Shown here: piece after piece, positions 8,900 to 19,960 of the stretch
How the letters are laid out: every line of letters starts with the position of its first letter
Numbering within the stretch: the stretch's first letter is position 1
Assembly: GCF_012272815.1 (NCBI RefSeq)
Contig: NZ_JAAWWL010000003.1
Location: 129,721-193,720, forward strand
Length of the DNA: 64,000 nucleotides
From: Croceivirga thetidis
GTDB lineage: Bacteria; Bacteroidota; Bacteroidia; Flavobacteriales; Flavobacteriaceae
Direction of reading: 5' to 3'
Made by a program: the position numbers and the translations under genes
The notes under the pieces: generated by a model
The model's database searches: none
Told to the model about the DNA's origin: nothing
What the model saw: only the letters and a program-made list of their open reading frames with translations

Positions 8900-11800
8900 A
8901 TGACCTACAAAGAAATAGCTATATCTATAGCGAATAGCCTGTACACTAAGGCCTTTTCGATACTTTTTCTTTTACTTTTTTCGATTTCAGGCTTTTCTCA
9001 AACCACGGTAACCTTACAGGACCAGTGTAATTGCGAAGTACTCAAAGGAACGGATGTTTCCTCCCCGGGCGCAACTTCTCCTACCGGTGCTGATACTGGT
9101 GATCTCTATGTAAATACAAATACTGGTCAAATTTTTTACTGGGATGGAGATTCTTGGGAAGCTTCTTCATCAAATGGAACTGATGGAGTAGGGGTACAGT
9201 CCACCATCGATAATGGCGATGGTACATTTACGATTAACTATACTGACGGCTCAAGCTTTACATCAACCGATTTAACCGGTCCAACAGGTGCTACAGGAGC
9301 CACCGGAGCGACAGGTCCACAAGGACCAGCAGGTCCAGCGGGAGCTGATGGCGCAGACGGAACAAACGGAACAGATGGAGATTCAGCCTATCAAACATGG
9401 TTGGATGCCGGAAATACAGGAACGGAAGCGGACTTCTTGGCCAGCTTGGTTGGAGCTACAGGTGCAACAGGTGCAACGGGAGCTACAGGCCCACAAGGAC
9501 CAACAGGTCCAGCGGGAGCTGACGGTGCTGACGGAACAAATGGAACAGACGGTGATTCAGCCTACCAAACATGGTTGGATGCAGGAAACACAGGAACAGA
9601 AGCGGACTTCTTGGCCAGCTTGGTTGGAGCCACTGGTGCAACCGGAGCTACGGGCCCACAAGGTCCAGCAGGCCCAACGGGAGCTACAGGAGCTACAGGT
9701 CCAGCGGGAGCTGATGGCGCTGACGGAACAAACGGAACAGATGGAGATTCAGCCTATCAAACATGGTTGGATGCCGGAAATACAGGAACGGAAGCGGACT
9801 TCTTGGCCAGCTTGGTTGGAGCTACAGGTGCAACAGGTGCAACGGGAGCTACAGGCCCACAAGGACCAACAGGTCCAGCGGGAGCTGACGGTGCTGACGG
9901 AACAAATGGAACAGACGGTGATTCAGCCTACCAAACATGGTTGGATGCCGGAAACACAGGAACAGAAGCGGACTTCTTGGCCAGCTTGGTTGGAGCCACT
10001 GGTGCAACCGGAGCTACGGGCCCACAAGGTCCAGCAGGCCCAACGGGAGCTACAGGAGCTACAGGTCCAGCGGGAGCTGACGGCGCAGACGGAACAAATG
10101 GTGCCGATGGTGCTGATGGAGATTCAGCCTACCAGACTTGGTTGGATGCAGGAAATACAGGAACAGAGGCCGACTTCTTGGCCAGTTTAGTTGGAGCTAC
10201 AGGTGCAACAGGTGCAACGGGAGCTACAGGCCCACAAGGACCAACAGGTCCAGCGGGAGCTGACGGTGCTGATGGAACAAACGGAACAGATGGAGATTCA
10301 GCCTACCAGACTTGGTTGGATGCCGGAAACACAGGAACAGAGGCCGACTTCTTGGCCAGCTTGGTTGGAGCCACTGGTGCAACAGGAGCAACCGGAGCTA
10401 CCGGCCCACAAGGTCCAGCAGGAGCTGACGGTGCTGATGGAACAAATGGTACCGATGGTGATTCAGCCTACCAGACTTGGTTGGATGCCGGAAATACAGG
10501 AACGGAAGCGGATTTCTTGGCCAGCTTGGTTGGAGCCACTGGTGCTACAGGAGCGACAGGAGCGACGGGAGCTACTGGTCCACAAGGTCCAGCCGGCCCA
10601 ACGGGTGCTACAGGAGCCACTGGCCCACAAGGCCCAACAGGTCCAGCGGGAGCTGACGGCGCAGACGGAACAAATGGAACAGATGGTGATTCAGCCTACC
10701 AGACTTGGTTGGATGCAGGAAATACAGGAACAGAGGCCGACTTCTTGGCCAGCTTGGTTGGTGCAACCGGAGCTACGGGCCCACAAGGTCCAGCAGGCCC
10801 AACGGGAGCTACAGGTGCCACTGGCCCACAAGGCCCAACAGGTCCAGCGGGAGCTGACGGTGCTGATGGAACAAATGGAACAGATGGAGATTCAGCCTAC
10901 CAGACTTGGTTGGATGCAGGAAATACAGGAACAGAGGCCGACTTCTTGGCCAGCTTGGTTGGTGCAACAGGAGCAACCGGAGCTACCGGCCCACAAGGTC
11001 CAGCAGGAGCTGATGGCGCTGACGGAACAAACGGAACAGATGGAGATTCAGCCTATCAAACATGGTTGGATGCCGGAAATACAGGAACGGAAGCGGACTT
11101 CTTGGCCAGCTTGGTTGGAGCTACAGGTGCAACAGGTGCAACGGGAGCTACGGGCCCACAAGGACCAACAGGTCCAGCGGGAGCTGACGGCGCAGACGGA
11201 ACAAATGGTGCCGATGGTGCTGATGGAGATTCAGCCTACCAGACTTGGTTGGATGCAGGAAATACAGGAACAGAGGCCGACTTCTTGGCCAGTTTAGTTG
11301 GAGCTACAGGTGCAACAGGTGCAACGGGAGCTACAGGCCCACAAGGACCAACAGGTCCAGCGGGAGCTGACGGTGCTGACGGAACAAATGGAACAGACGG
11401 TGATTCAGCCTACCAAACATGGTTGGATGCAGGAAACACAGGAACAGAAGCGGACTTCTTGGCCAGCTTGGTTGGAGCCACTGGTGCAACCGGAGCTACG
11501 GGCCCACAAGGTCCAGCAGGCCCAACGGGAGCTACAGGAGCTACAGGTCCAGCGGGAGCTGACGGCGCAGACGGAACAAATGGAACAGATGGTGATTCAG
11601 CCTACCAAACATGGTTGGATGCCGGAAACACAGGAACAGAGGCCGACTTCTTGGCCAGCTTGGTTGGTGCAACCGGAGCCACAGGAGCGACAGGTGCAAC
11701 CGGAGCTACGGGCCCACAAGGTCCAGCAGGCCCAACGGGTGCAACGGGAGCTACAGGAGCGACCGGTCCACAAGGACCAACAGGTCCAGCAGGAGCTGAC

Positions 11801-14800
11801 GGTGCTGACGGAACAAACGGAACAGATGGTGATTCAGCCTACCAGACATGGTTGGATGCAGGAAATACAGGAACAGAGGCTGACTTCTTGGCCAGTTTAG
11901 TTGGAGCCACAGGACCTACAGGAGCTACAGGTCCAGCGGGAGCTGACGGTGCTGACGGAACAAACGGAACAGATGGTGATTCAGCCTACCAGACATGGTT
12001 GGATGCCGGAAATACAGGAACAGAGGCCGATTTCTTGGCCAGCTTGGTTGGAGCCACTGGTGCAACAGGTGCCACAGGTGCAACCGGAGCTACGGGCCCA
12101 CAAGGTCCAGCCGGCCCAACAGGTGCTACAGGAGCTACAGGTCCACAAGGACCAACAGGTCCAGCAGGAGCTGACGGAGCTGACGGAACAAATGGTACCG
12201 ATGGTGATTCAGCCTACCAGACATGGTTGGATGCCGGAAATACAGGAACAGAGGCCGACTTCTTGGCCAGTTTAGTTGGAGCAACTGGTGCAACGGGAGC
12301 TACAGGTCCACAAGGTCCAGCAGGCCCAACGGGAGCTACAGGTCCACAAGGACCAACAGGTCCAGCGGGAGCTGACGGTGCTGACGGAACAAACGGAACG
12401 GATGGTGATTCAGCCTACCAGACATGGTTGGATGCCGGAAATACAGGAACAGAGGCCGATTTCTTGGCCAGTTTAGTTGGAGCCACAGGCGCAACAGGTG
12501 CTACAGGTGCAACCGGAGCTACGGGTCCACAAGGTCCAGCCGGCCCAACAGGAGCTACAGGAGCTACAGGTCCACAAGGGCCAACAGGTCCAGCGGGAGC
12601 TGACGGTGCTGACGGAACAAACGGAACAGACGGTGATTCAGCCTACCAGACATGGTTGGATGCCGGAAACACAGGAACAGAGGCCGACTTCTTGGCCAGT
12701 TTGGTTGGAGCCACAGGCGCAACAGGTGCTACAGGTGCAACCGGAGCTACGGGCCCACAAGGTCCAGCAGGCCCAACGGGTGCCACAGGAGCCACAGGAG
12801 CCACAGGTCCACAAGGTCCAGCAGGAGCTGACGGTGCTGACGGAACAAACGGAACAGACGGTGATTCAGCCTACCAAACATGGTTGGATGCCGGAAACAC
12901 AGGAACAGAGGCCGACTTCTTGGCCAGCTTAGTTGGAGCCACTGGTGCAACAGGAGCGACAGGAGCGACGGGAGCCACCGGCCCACAAGGACCGACAGGT
13001 CCAGCGGGAGCTGATGGCGCAGACGGAACAAATGGAACAGATGGTGATTCAGCCTACCAGACATGGTTGGATGCAGGAAATACAGGAACAGAGGCCGACT
13101 TCTTGGCCAGCTTGGTTGGTGCAACCGGAGCAACGGGAGCCACAGGTGCTACAGGTGCAACGGGAGCGACAGGCCCACAAGGACCAGCAGGTCCAACAGG
13201 AGCCACCGGAGCGACAGGTCCACAAGGACCAGCAGGTCCAGCGGGAGCTGATGGCGCAGACGGAACAAATGGAACAGACGGTGATTCAGCCTACCAAACA
13301 TGGTTGGATGCCGGAAACACAGGAACAGAGGCCGACTTCTTGGCCAGTTTGGTTGGAGCCACAGGAGCCACAGGAGCGACGGGAGCTACTGGCCCACAAG
13401 GTCCAGCCGGCCCAACGGGTGCTACAGGAGCCACCGGCCCACAAGGACCAACAGGTCCAGCGGGAGCTGACGGTGCTGACGGAACAAATGGAACAGACGG
13501 TGATTCAGCCTACCAAACATGGTTGGATGCCGGAAACACAGGAACAGAGGCCGACTTCTTGGCCAGCTTGGTTGGTGCAACCGGAGCTACGGGCCCACAA
13601 GGTCCAGCCGGCCCAACAGGAGCTACAGGTCCACAAGGACCAACAGGTCCAGCAGGAGCTGACGGTGCTGACGGAACAAACGGAACAGACGGTGATTCAG
13701 CCTACCAAACATGGTTGGATGCCGGAAACACAGGAACAGAGGCCGACTTCTTGGCCAGCTTGGTTGGAGCCACTGGTGCTACAGGAGCTACTGGTCCACA
13801 AGGTCCAGCCGGCCCAACGGGTGCTACAGGAGCCACCGGCCCACAAGGACCGACAGGTCCAGCGGGAGCTGATGGCGCAGACGGAACAAATGGAACAGAT
13901 GGTGATTCAGCCTACCAGACTTGGTTGGATGCCGGAAATACAGGAACAGAGGCCGACTTCTTGGCCAGCTTGGTTGGAGCCACAGGAGCCACAGGTGCAA
14001 CCGGAGCTACGGGCCCACAAGGTCCAGCAGGCCCAACAGGTGCTACAGGAGCTACAGGCCCACAAGGACCAACAGGTCCAGCGGGAGCTGACGGTGCTGA
14101 CGGAACAAACGGAACAGATGGTGATTCAGCCTACCAGACATGGTTGGATGCCGGAAATACAGGAACAGAGGCCGATTTCTTGGCCAGCTTGGTTGGAGCC
14201 ACTGGTGCAACAGGAGCCACAGGTGCAACCGGAGCTACGGGTCCACAAGGTCCAGCCGGCCCAACAGGTGCTACAGGAGCTACAGGTCCACAAGGACCAA
14301 CAGGTCCAGCGGGAGCTGACGGAGCTGACGGAACAAACGGAACGAATGGTGATTCAGCCTACCAGACATGGTTGGATGCCGGAAATACAGGAACAGAGGC
14401 CGATTTCTTGGCCAGCTTGGTTGGTGCAACAGGAGCCACAGGCGCAACAGGTGCTACAGGTGCAACCGGAGCTACGGGTCCACAAGGTCCAGCAGGCCCA
14501 ACGGGAGCTACAGGTTCAACAGGTCCCCAAGGACCAGCAGGTACAGATGGTGTTGGAATAGCTTCAACTGTTGATAATGGAAATGGTACATTCACATTAA
14601 ATTACTCGGATGGTTCTGATTTTACTACTTCTGATTTAACAGGGCCTCAAGGGCCAATGGGTTCAGTGCCTTCTGGTGGTGGCCTAGATGTAATTTGGGC
14701 GGAAGAAAGTGGAGCATTGAATCCAGCAACTGCTAGTGGTTTTCAATTTTCGTTTGGAAATGGAGCAAATAGTGATAACGGTATAGTCGTTGGTTATGAA

Positions 14801-16879
14801 AGTACATTGACAAAATTATCTTTTTCAGGAGGTGCAGCAGTTACAGCGGCTATTGAATTGTATATCAATGGTGTTGCCACTGGTAGAACTATATCTATGA
14901 GCAGTGAACAAAACAAAGTTGTTTCTGTTACTCCAATTGCAATAGCCGAATCAGATAGAATATCATTCAGAACTATTTCTGGTTCGGGAGGTAATGAGAA
15001 TGTTATAGGAGCCGTAATTCAAACAGATGGTGTTACTGGCCCTCAAGGACCAACAGGTGCAACAGGTGCGACGGGTGCTACTGGCCCTCAAGGACCAGCT
15101 GGCCCAACGGGTGCCACAGGTTCTACCGGTCCCCAAGGACCAGCAGGTACCAATGGAGTAGGAATAGCATCTACAGTCGATAATGGTGATGGTACGTTCA
15201 CTATCAATTATACAGATGGTTCGGACTTTACTACAGCAGACTTTACCGGTCCAACCGGAGCAACTGGAGCGACAGGTGCAACCGGAGCTACAGGCCCTCA
15301 AGGTCCAGCGGGTGATCCTGCCTCAGATGATCAGACTCTGGCGTCTACAGGTGCTGCTGGTCAAATTTCTATAACAGGAGGAAATGCAATTACACTAAAT
15401 GTTGACGATGCAGATGCTGTTATTGGAAATGAATCAGTTACAGATTTATCGTTTGATGGGACTACATTAACATTGACTCAGGACGGCGCACCCAACGAAA
15501 CAGTGGATTTGAGCTCTGTTAATGCTGATAATATTTATACCGCCGATGGTAGCTTAACAGCTAATAGAGCTGTTACCCAAGGCAGTTTCGACCTTAATTT
15601 TGATGCCAACACAATGGTAATTAGTGGAGACAACAATCGAGTAGGTATTGGAACCAATGATCCACAACGGGCGTTACATGTTGCTGCCAATGACGTTGTA
15701 CGATTTTCAAGAGGTGGAAATACGGCTGGTTTTATTGTTGATAGGTTCAGTGGAACAGTGAACAATACTTTGGCTTCAGCCACATTTGGATTAAATTCTT
15801 CTTCTACCGGTACTGGAGAGTTCTTCTTTGCAAATTATAATGAAAATGTATCCGGTGGTGGATTTACTAGATGGATAACCTTTGATATTGATAGTGATAA
15901 AATGACCTTTAATCAATATGGTTCAGGAACATATACAGGGACAGCTGCCAGTATTCTTGCTGTTGAATCTGATGGTGACGTTATCGAAGTAGATGCCGCA
16001 AGTTTGGATACTAATATTTACAATACAGATGGTACTTTGGAAGGAAATCGTGCGGTTACCCAAAATAACTTCGATTTAAATTTTGATGCGAACACTCTAG
16101 TAGTGAGCGGAGATGATAATAGAGTAGGTATAGGTACTGCAAGTCCTGTAGGCACATTTGAAATTTATGAACCAACTGGTACTACAGCTTCAGCATCAAC
16201 AGGAACTATGGTATTATCACATGGTGATAGTGGAGGATCGAGTTCGATTGTTTTCAAAAGTGCTGTAAATGAAAATAGTGATTCTGGTTATATCCAATTT
16301 TCAGATGATGGCAGTGGAAACGGATCAACTACCGAGAATGGCCTACTTGAAATCGGAACAACGAATGATGTTGTTGGTAGTTATCAAGACGATATCGCAT
16401 TGATGCCATCTGGAAATGTTGGAGTCAATACAAATGCGCCAACAGCAAAGATGGATGTCAATGGAACAGCCAGAGTTAGAACTCTAAATGCTGCTGCGGA
16501 TACCGATCAATTGGTAACTGCGGATAGTGATGGTAATTTAAGAAAGGTAAATAGCCTCAAAGCTTCAAAAATCTTTTATCCACCTTCAATTGCTATTGAC
16601 GCCTCGGCCAATGGAACATTTTCGGTTGATCTTTATGCACAATATGTAGCACAATACGCCACGCCGGCTATTGCAAGTGCAGGTGCTCCAACCGCTATTC
16701 CAACTTATGGTGCCACTGATTTGTATTACTATGTGACCTATGCTGATCCTGATGTTTTTGGCAATGGGACTACAGTTCAAAATATGAGTATCGATGCAAA
16801 TGGTGTACTCTCTTATGAAATTTTTAATCAACCTACAGATTATAATGCCTTAATTAATGTCGTATTCGTAGTGAAATAA
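8900..16879 (+). CDS. Giant collagen-like (GXY) repeat surface protein
   Basis: The 2659-residue protein starts with a long signal peptide (to about residue 34, GFSQ) and an N-terminal domain ending in a [15 protein letters not shown] module. Residues about 124-1882 are collagen-like GXY triplets ([21 protein letters not shown]) interrupted 26 times by an invariant 25-residue segment that begins DSAYQTW and ends DFLASLVG. Then come a beta-rich domain (1927-2043), two short collagen stretches, and a tail with two NIYxxDGxLxxNRAVTQ modules and RVGIGTxxP motifs like those of phage tail-fibre proteins. No T9SS sorting domain is recognised. Collagen-like proteins form triple-helical stalks; a fibrous surface adhesin or matrix protein is inferred. 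The gene is flanked by T9SS cargo/partner pairs. Confidence 0.88.
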   Translation: MTYKEIAISIANSLYTKAFSILFLLLFSISGFSQTTVTLQDQCNCEVLKGTDVSSPGATSPTGADTGDLYVNTNTGQIFYWDGDSWEASSSNGTDGVGVQSTIDNGDGTFTINYTDGSSFTSTDLTGPTGATGATGATGPQGPAGPAGADGADGTNGTDGDSAYQTWLDAGNTGTEADFLASLVGATGATGATGATGPQGPTGPAGADGADGTNGTDGDSAYQTWLDAGNTGTEADFLASLVGATGATGATGPQGPAGPTGATGATGPAGADGADGTNGTDGDSAYQTWLDAGNTGTEADFLASLVGATGATGATGATGPQGPTGPAGADGADGTNGTDGDSAYQTWLDAGNTGTEADFLASLVGATGATGATGPQGPAGPTGATGATGPAGADGADGTNGADGADGDSAYQTWLDAGNTGTEADFLASLVGATGATGATGATGPQGPTGPAGADGADGTNGTDGDSAYQTWLDAGNTGTEADFLASLVGATGATGATGATGPQGPAGADGADGTNGTDGDSAYQTWLDAGNTGTEADFLASLVGATGATGATGATGATGPQGPAGPTGATGATGPQGPTGPAGADGADGTNGTDGDSAYQTWLDAGNTGTEADFLASLVGATGATGPQGPAGPTGATGATGPQGPTGPAGADGADGTNGTDGDSAYQTWLDAGNTGTEADFLASLVGATGATGATGPQGPAGADGADGTNGTDGDSAYQTWLDAGNTGTEADFLASLVGATGATGATGATGPQGPTGPAGADGADGTNGADGADGDSAYQTWLDAGNTGTEADFLASLVGATGATGATGATGPQGPTGPAGADGADGTNGTDGDSAYQTWLDAGNTGTEADFLASLVGATGATGATGPQGPAGPTGATGATGPAGADGADGTNGTDGDSAYQTWLDAGNTGTEADFLASLVGATGATGATGATGATGPQGPAGPTGATGATGATGPQGPTGPAGADGADGTNGTDGDSAYQTWLDAGNTGTEADFLASLVGATGPTGATGPAGADGADGTNGTDGDSAYQTWLDAGNTGTEADFLASLVGATGATGATGATGATGPQGPAGPTGATGATGPQGPTGPAGADGADGTNGTDGDSAYQTWLDAGNTGTEADFLASLVGATGATGATGPQGPAGPTGATGPQGPTGPAGADGADGTNGTDGDSAYQTWLDAGNTGTEADFLASLVGATGATGATGATGATGPQGPAGPTGATGATGPQGPTGPAGADGADGTNGTDGDSAYQTWLDAGNTGTEADFLASLVGATGATGATGATGATGPQGPAGPTGATGATGATGPQGPAGADGADGTNGTDGDSAYQTWLDAGNTGTEADFLASLVGATGATGATGATGATGPQGPTGPAGADGADGTNGTDGDSAYQTWLDAGNTGTEADFLASLVGATGATGATGATGATGATGPQGPAGPTGATGATGPQGPAGPAGADGADGTNGTDGDSAYQTWLDAGNTGTEADFLASLVGATGATGATGATGPQGPAGPTGATGATGPQGPTGPAGADGADGTNGTDGDSAYQTWLDAGNTGTEADFLASLVGATGATGPQGPAGPTGATGPQGPTGPAGADGADGTNGTDGDSAYQTWLDAGNTGTEADFLASLVGATGATGATGPQGPAGPTGATGATGPQGPTGPAGADGADGTNGTDGDSAYQTWLDAGNTGTEADFLASLVGATGATGATGATGPQGPAGPTGATGATGPQGPTGPAGADGADGTNGTDGDSAYQTWLDAGNTGTEADFLASLVGATGATGATGATGATGPQGPAGPTGATGATGPQGPTGPAGADGADGTNGTNGDSAYQTWLDAGNTGTEADFLASLVGATGATGATGATGATGATGPQGPAGPTGATGSTGPQGPAGTDGVGIASTVDNGNGTFTLNYSDGSDFTTSDLTGPQGPMGSVPSGGGLDVIWAEESGALNPATASGFQFSFGNGANSDNGIVVGYESTLTKLSFSGGAAVTAAIELYINGVATGRTISMSSEQNKVVSVTPIAIAESDRISFRTISGSGGNENVIGAVIQTDGVTGPQGPTGATGATGATGPQGPAGPTGATGSTGPQGPAGTNGVGIASTVDNGDGTFTINYTDGSDFTTADFTGPTGATGATGATGATGPQGPAGDPASDDQTLASTGAAGQISITGGNAITLNVDDADAVIGNESVTDLSFDGTTLTLTQDGAPNETVDLSSVNADNIYTADGSLTANRAVTQGSFDLNFDANTMVISGDNNRVGIGTNDPQRALHVAANDVVRFSRGGNTAGFIVDRFSGTVNNTLASATFGLNSSSTGTGEFFFANYNENVSGGGFTRWITFDIDSDKMTFNQYGSGTYTGTAASILAVESDGDVIEVDAASLDTNIYNTDGTLEGNRAVTQNNFDLNFDANTLVVSGDDNRVGIGTASPVGTFEIYEPTGTTASASTGTMVLSHGDSGGSSSIVFKSAVNENSDSGYIQFSDDGSGNGSTTENGLLEIGTTNDVVGSYQDDIALMPSGNVGVNTNAPTAKMDVNGTARVRTLNAAADTDQLVTADSDGNLRKVNSLKASKIFYPPSIAIDASANGTFSVDLYAQYVAQYATPAIASAGAPTAIPTYGATDLYYYVTYADPDVFGNGTTVQNMSIDANGVLSYEIFNQPTDYNALINVVFVVK
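9271..14546 (+). repeat. Collagen repeat array: 26 units of 147-237 bp
   Basis: The GATTCAGCCTA start of the constant segment occurs at 9380, 9554, 9746, 9920, 10121, 10295, 10460, 10688, 10889, 11045, 11228, 11402, 11594, 11831, 11978, 12206, 12407, 12635, 12863, 13046, 13283, 13502, 13694, 13904, 14123 and 14351. Each spacing equals 75 bp of constant segment plus a whole number of 9-bp GXY triplets (8 to 18). Units are nearly identical at nucleotide level, so recombination and slippage are expected and assembly of this stretch should be treated with care. Confidence 0.95.
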
Positions 16880-16908
16880 AAACCTAAATAAAACAAGAAT
16901 CCCAAATC

Positions 16909-18918
16909 TTGAAACTTACTAACCTACATATTATACTAACAGCAATGCTGCTATGGTCGATATCTACCAGCGCACAGTTTTTGCTACAAGCACCTGAAAG
17001 CAGTGATGAACACAACTATCGTTGGTTCGAAGCTTCTGATACGGCAACTGTTCTAAGTACGGATTCGTTTTATCAGGTAACCCAACCAGGAGTTTATTTC
17101 GCTACTTATGATGGAACTTTGTGTGGTTCCAACGCTACAGGATATTTCATCGTTACCAATTGTAATGCACCTTTTAATGAGGTGACATTGGATATTTCAG
17201 CAAGCGTCCCTAATGGTGCTACCGTTAGTTGGTCTCCCAGCATTTCTGGTGATCAATTGAGACCCACAGTAACATCAGATAGTAACGTCGAGCGTTACGT
17301 AGCGACAATTACCAAAGTAGGTAATTCAACTGCTTTACCAAGATTTACAGTTGTTTGTATGGACCAAGCAGCCACCTTGGTTGATGATTTTGTCTCTGTT
17401 GATGAAGATAGTTCGGTTGAAGTGCCAATTTTCGATAATGATTTTGATTTGCCATCCGTAGGAACACTTTCCACTTCTGACCCGAGTAATGGAACAATTG
17501 CTATCAATGACAATGGAACACCAAACGACCCTAGCGATGACATCGTTACCTATACCCCAAATCCTGATTTTAATGGAACGGACAGTTTTACGTACACCAT
17601 TTGCAATGATTTTGGGGATTGTAGCACGGCCACGGTTGTTGTCGATGTAGACCCAATAGTTGATACGAATGATGATTCGGTCGCCACTGAAGAGAATACC
17701 GATATTACCATTTCTTGGCGGGTTAATGATAACGACATTCCGTCAACGGGAACAATTACCACCACGTTCCCAGCAAATGGAACTGTTATCTTAAATGATA
17801 ACAATACCCCAGATGATCCATCGGATGATGATATTACTTACGTACCAAATACAGGCTTTATAGGTACGGACACTTTTGAATACACCGTATGCGATGATGA
17901 AGGAAATTGTGAAACTGCAACTATCACCGTCGTTGTCACCCCACCAGCTGTATCAGATATTGATACCGACGACGACGGTATTGTTGACAGTTTTGAAGAT
18001 TTGAATTTGGACCTTGACGGGGATCCATCTACCAATCCTACAGACACAGATGGAGACGGAATTCCAGATTACATGGATATTGATAGTGATAATGACGGTA
18101 TTCCTGATAACATTGAAGCCCAGTCTACTGAGGGCTATATTCCGCCTAGTGGAGTCGATGCCAACAATAATGGGTTGGATGACGCTTACGAGCAAGATGG
18201 TAACCTCGGTATAATTCCAATTGTTACGGATGACGATGGTATTCCAGATTATGTTGATGAGGATAGTGATAACGATGGTGTTCCTGATCGTATTGAAGGT
18301 CATGATTTTGATATGGACGGTATCGCAGATTACACGCTCATTGGATCTGATAAGGATAACGATGGATTGGACGACGGTTTTGAGGGTGAATCCACAATTG
18401 ACCGTGATGTAAATGATGAAATTGAAGATCCTTCTTATTTACCAGATAGTGATGGTGATGGAATACCTGATTTTCGAGATACCGATGATGATGGTGATGG
18501 TTTATTGACCATGGATGAAGACATAAACAACGATGCAAACTTCGCGAATGATGATTGGGATGAAGATGGTACACCAGACTATTTGGATATTGATGTAGAA
18601 AATCCTGAAGTGGTTGAAATTGAAGTTTTCAATGTGATTACACCCAATGATGATGGCGTTCATGATGTTCTCAAAATCGACAATCTTGATAACTATCCAA
18701 ATAATACAGTAAGAATATACAATCGATGGGGTGTTATGGTCTTTCAAACCAAGGCATATAATACCGAAGGCAACGTATTTGATGGAAAATCACAAGGACG
18801 TGTTACTATCGAAGAAGATAATAAGCTTCCAGTTGGAACGTATTTCTATATCATCGATTATGAAGATGACAGAGGAGAAATGAAACAATTAACAGGATAT
18901 ATATATCTAAATCTTTAA
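16909..18918 (+). CDS. Second TSP3-repeat protein with T9SS type B sorting domain
   Basis: The 669-residue protein starts at a TTG 29 bp after the collagen-like gene; the MKLTNLHI signal peptide (to about residue 22, STSAQ) supports this start. An N-terminal Ig-like region is followed by two tandem cadherin/VCBS-like domains (about 160-350; DDFVSVDEDSSVEVPIFDND and a second copy with VTYTPNPDFNGTDSFTY-type motifs). A TSP3 calcium-binding array (355-570) and a gliding-motility type B domain (about 575-669; ITPNDDGVHD, RIYNRWG, LPVGTYFYI) complete it. It is clearly paralogous to the partial gene at the window start over TSP3 and sorting domains. Its SprF-type partner begins 15 bp downstream. 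Export through T9SS to the cell surface is expected. Confidence 0.9.
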   Translation: MKLTNLHIILTAMLLWSISTSAQFLLQAPESSDEHNYRWFEASDTATVLSTDSFYQVTQPGVYFATYDGTLCGSNATGYFIVTNCNAPFNEVTLDISASVPNGATVSWSPSISGDQLRPTVTSDSNVERYVATITKVGNSTALPRFTVVCMDQAATLVDDFVSVDEDSSVEVPIFDNDFDLPSVGTLSTSDPSNGTIAINDNGTPNDPSDDIVTYTPNPDFNGTDSFTYTICNDFGDCSTATVVVDVDPIVDTNDDSVATEENTDITISWRVNDNDIPSTGTITTTFPANGTVILNDNNTPDDPSDDDITYVPNTGFIGTDTFEYTVCDDEGNCETATITVVVTPPAVSDIDTDDDGIVDSFEDLNLDLDGDPSTNPTDTDGDGIPDYMDIDSDNDGIPDNIEAQSTEGYIPPSGVDANNNGLDDAYEQDGNLGIIPIVTDDDGIPDYVDEDSDNDGVPDRIEGHDFDMDGIADYTLIGSDKDNDGLDDGFEGESTIDRDVNDEIEDPSYLPDSDGDGIPDFRDTDDDGDGLLTMDEDINNDANFANDDWDEDGTPDYLDIDVENPEVVEIEVFNVITPNDDGVHDVLKIDNLDNYPNNTVRIYNRWGVMVFQTKAYNTEGNVFDGKSQGRVTIEEDNKLPVGTYFYIIDYEDDRGEMKQLTGYIYLNL

Positions 18919-18933
18919 AAATGAGTTGAAGCA

Positions 18934-19881
18934 GTGAAAACTTTAGTCCCAAACCTTCGAATCCAAACAACTACTACACTACTCATTTTAATGATTGGCT
19001 TAATTGGTTTTGCCCAACAAGATGCGCAATATACCCAATACATGTACAATACGGTAAGTGTGAATCCGGCCTATGCAGGTTCACGTGGTCATCTTAGCGT
19101 TGCGGCTTTGTACCGTGCTCAATGGGTTGGAATCAATGGTGCCCCAGAAACCCAGACCTTTAATTTACATTCACCTGTTGGTAACAATGTTGGCCTCGGT
19201 CTTTCGGTTGTAAATGATGTTATTGGACCAACATCCGAAACTTATATTGATGGAGACTTTTCGTATACCATTCAGTTAGATTTTGACAAAAAATTGAGTT
19301 TTGGATTGAAGGCAAGTGCGCACCTTCTTGATATTGATTTTACAAAGCTTAATCGTGATTTTTCGCAGGGTGACGATCAGACCCTGCAACAAAACATTGA
19401 TAATAGATTATCGCCCAATATTGGTGCCGGGGTATATTACCATACGGATAAATTTTATGCAGGATTTTCGGTTCCAAGATTTTTGCAAACAGAACATTTT
19501 GCCGAGCAATCTTTATCAACCGCCAGAGAAGAAATGAATTTTTATCTGATTACTGGTTATGTTTGGGAATTAAATCCATTTTTAAAATTTAAGCCAGCAG
19601 TACTGTCCAAAGTGGTAACCGGAGCCCCACTTCAGGTTGATATTTCTACAAGTTTTCTTTTCAATGATAAATTTGAGGCTGGTATTGCCTATCGTTGGGA
19701 CGCTGCTTTCAGTGGTATGGCCGGTTTTAGAGTCTCCGATCAATTATTGATTGCTATGGCTTATGACCGTGAAATAACTGAACTTGGATCTGCAGCCTTC
19801 AATGATGGTTCTTTTGAGGTTATTTTGAGATACGACTTCATTAAAAATACGGGTAACCTGAAATCACCAAGATTTTTCTAA
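18934..19881 (+). CDS. PorP/SprF family type IX secretion membrane protein (second copy)
   Basis: The 315-residue protein has a GTG start, a signal peptide ending near GFAQ (residue ~28), then the family motif QDAQYTQYMYN...VNPAYAGSRG and a beta-barrel ending SPRFF. It is paralogous to the protein at 1203-2159 along its whole length. It lies 15 bp after the second type B cargo gene and probably assists that protein's export and surface retention. It closes the co-directional surface block; the next gene is metabolic. Confidence 0.92.
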   Translation: MKTLVPNLRIQTTTTLLILMIGLIGFAQQDAQYTQYMYNTVSVNPAYAGSRGHLSVAALYRAQWVGINGAPETQTFNLHSPVGNNVGLGLSVVNDVIGPTSETYIDGDFSYTIQLDFDKKLSFGLKASAHLLDIDFTKLNRDFSQGDDQTLQQNIDNRLSPNIGAGVYYHTDKFYAGFSVPRFLQTEHFAEQSLSTAREEMNFYLITGYVWELNPFLKFKPAVLSKVVTGAPLQVDISTSFLFNDKFEAGIAYRWDAAFSGMAGFRVSDQLLIAMAYDREITELGSAAFNDGSFEVILRYDFIKNTGNLKSPRFF

Positions 19882-19960
19882 GTCTTCTGGACCGAAATAA
19901 TAAGAATATTTTATCAGTTCCAATTGTTAAAATCATTGCCTAAGATTATATTTTAGCGTG

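Noticed and set aside
12747-13133. Minus-strand ORF (128 aa) inside the collagen array
   Set aside because: Antisense shadow of the repeats with His/Leu-rich low-complexity translation.
9271-14546. Regular repeats suggesting a CRISPR array
   Set aside because: Repeats are coding, of variable spacing in steps of 9 bp, and the spacers are themselves repetitive collagen codons.
9288-14561. A chain of long plus-strand ORFs (up to 542 aa, Gln/Glu-rich) in another frame of the collagen array
   Set aside because: They arise because every repeat unit is a multiple of three bases and lacks stops in that frame; no independent start signals, and their ends coincide with synonymous changes in the real gene.
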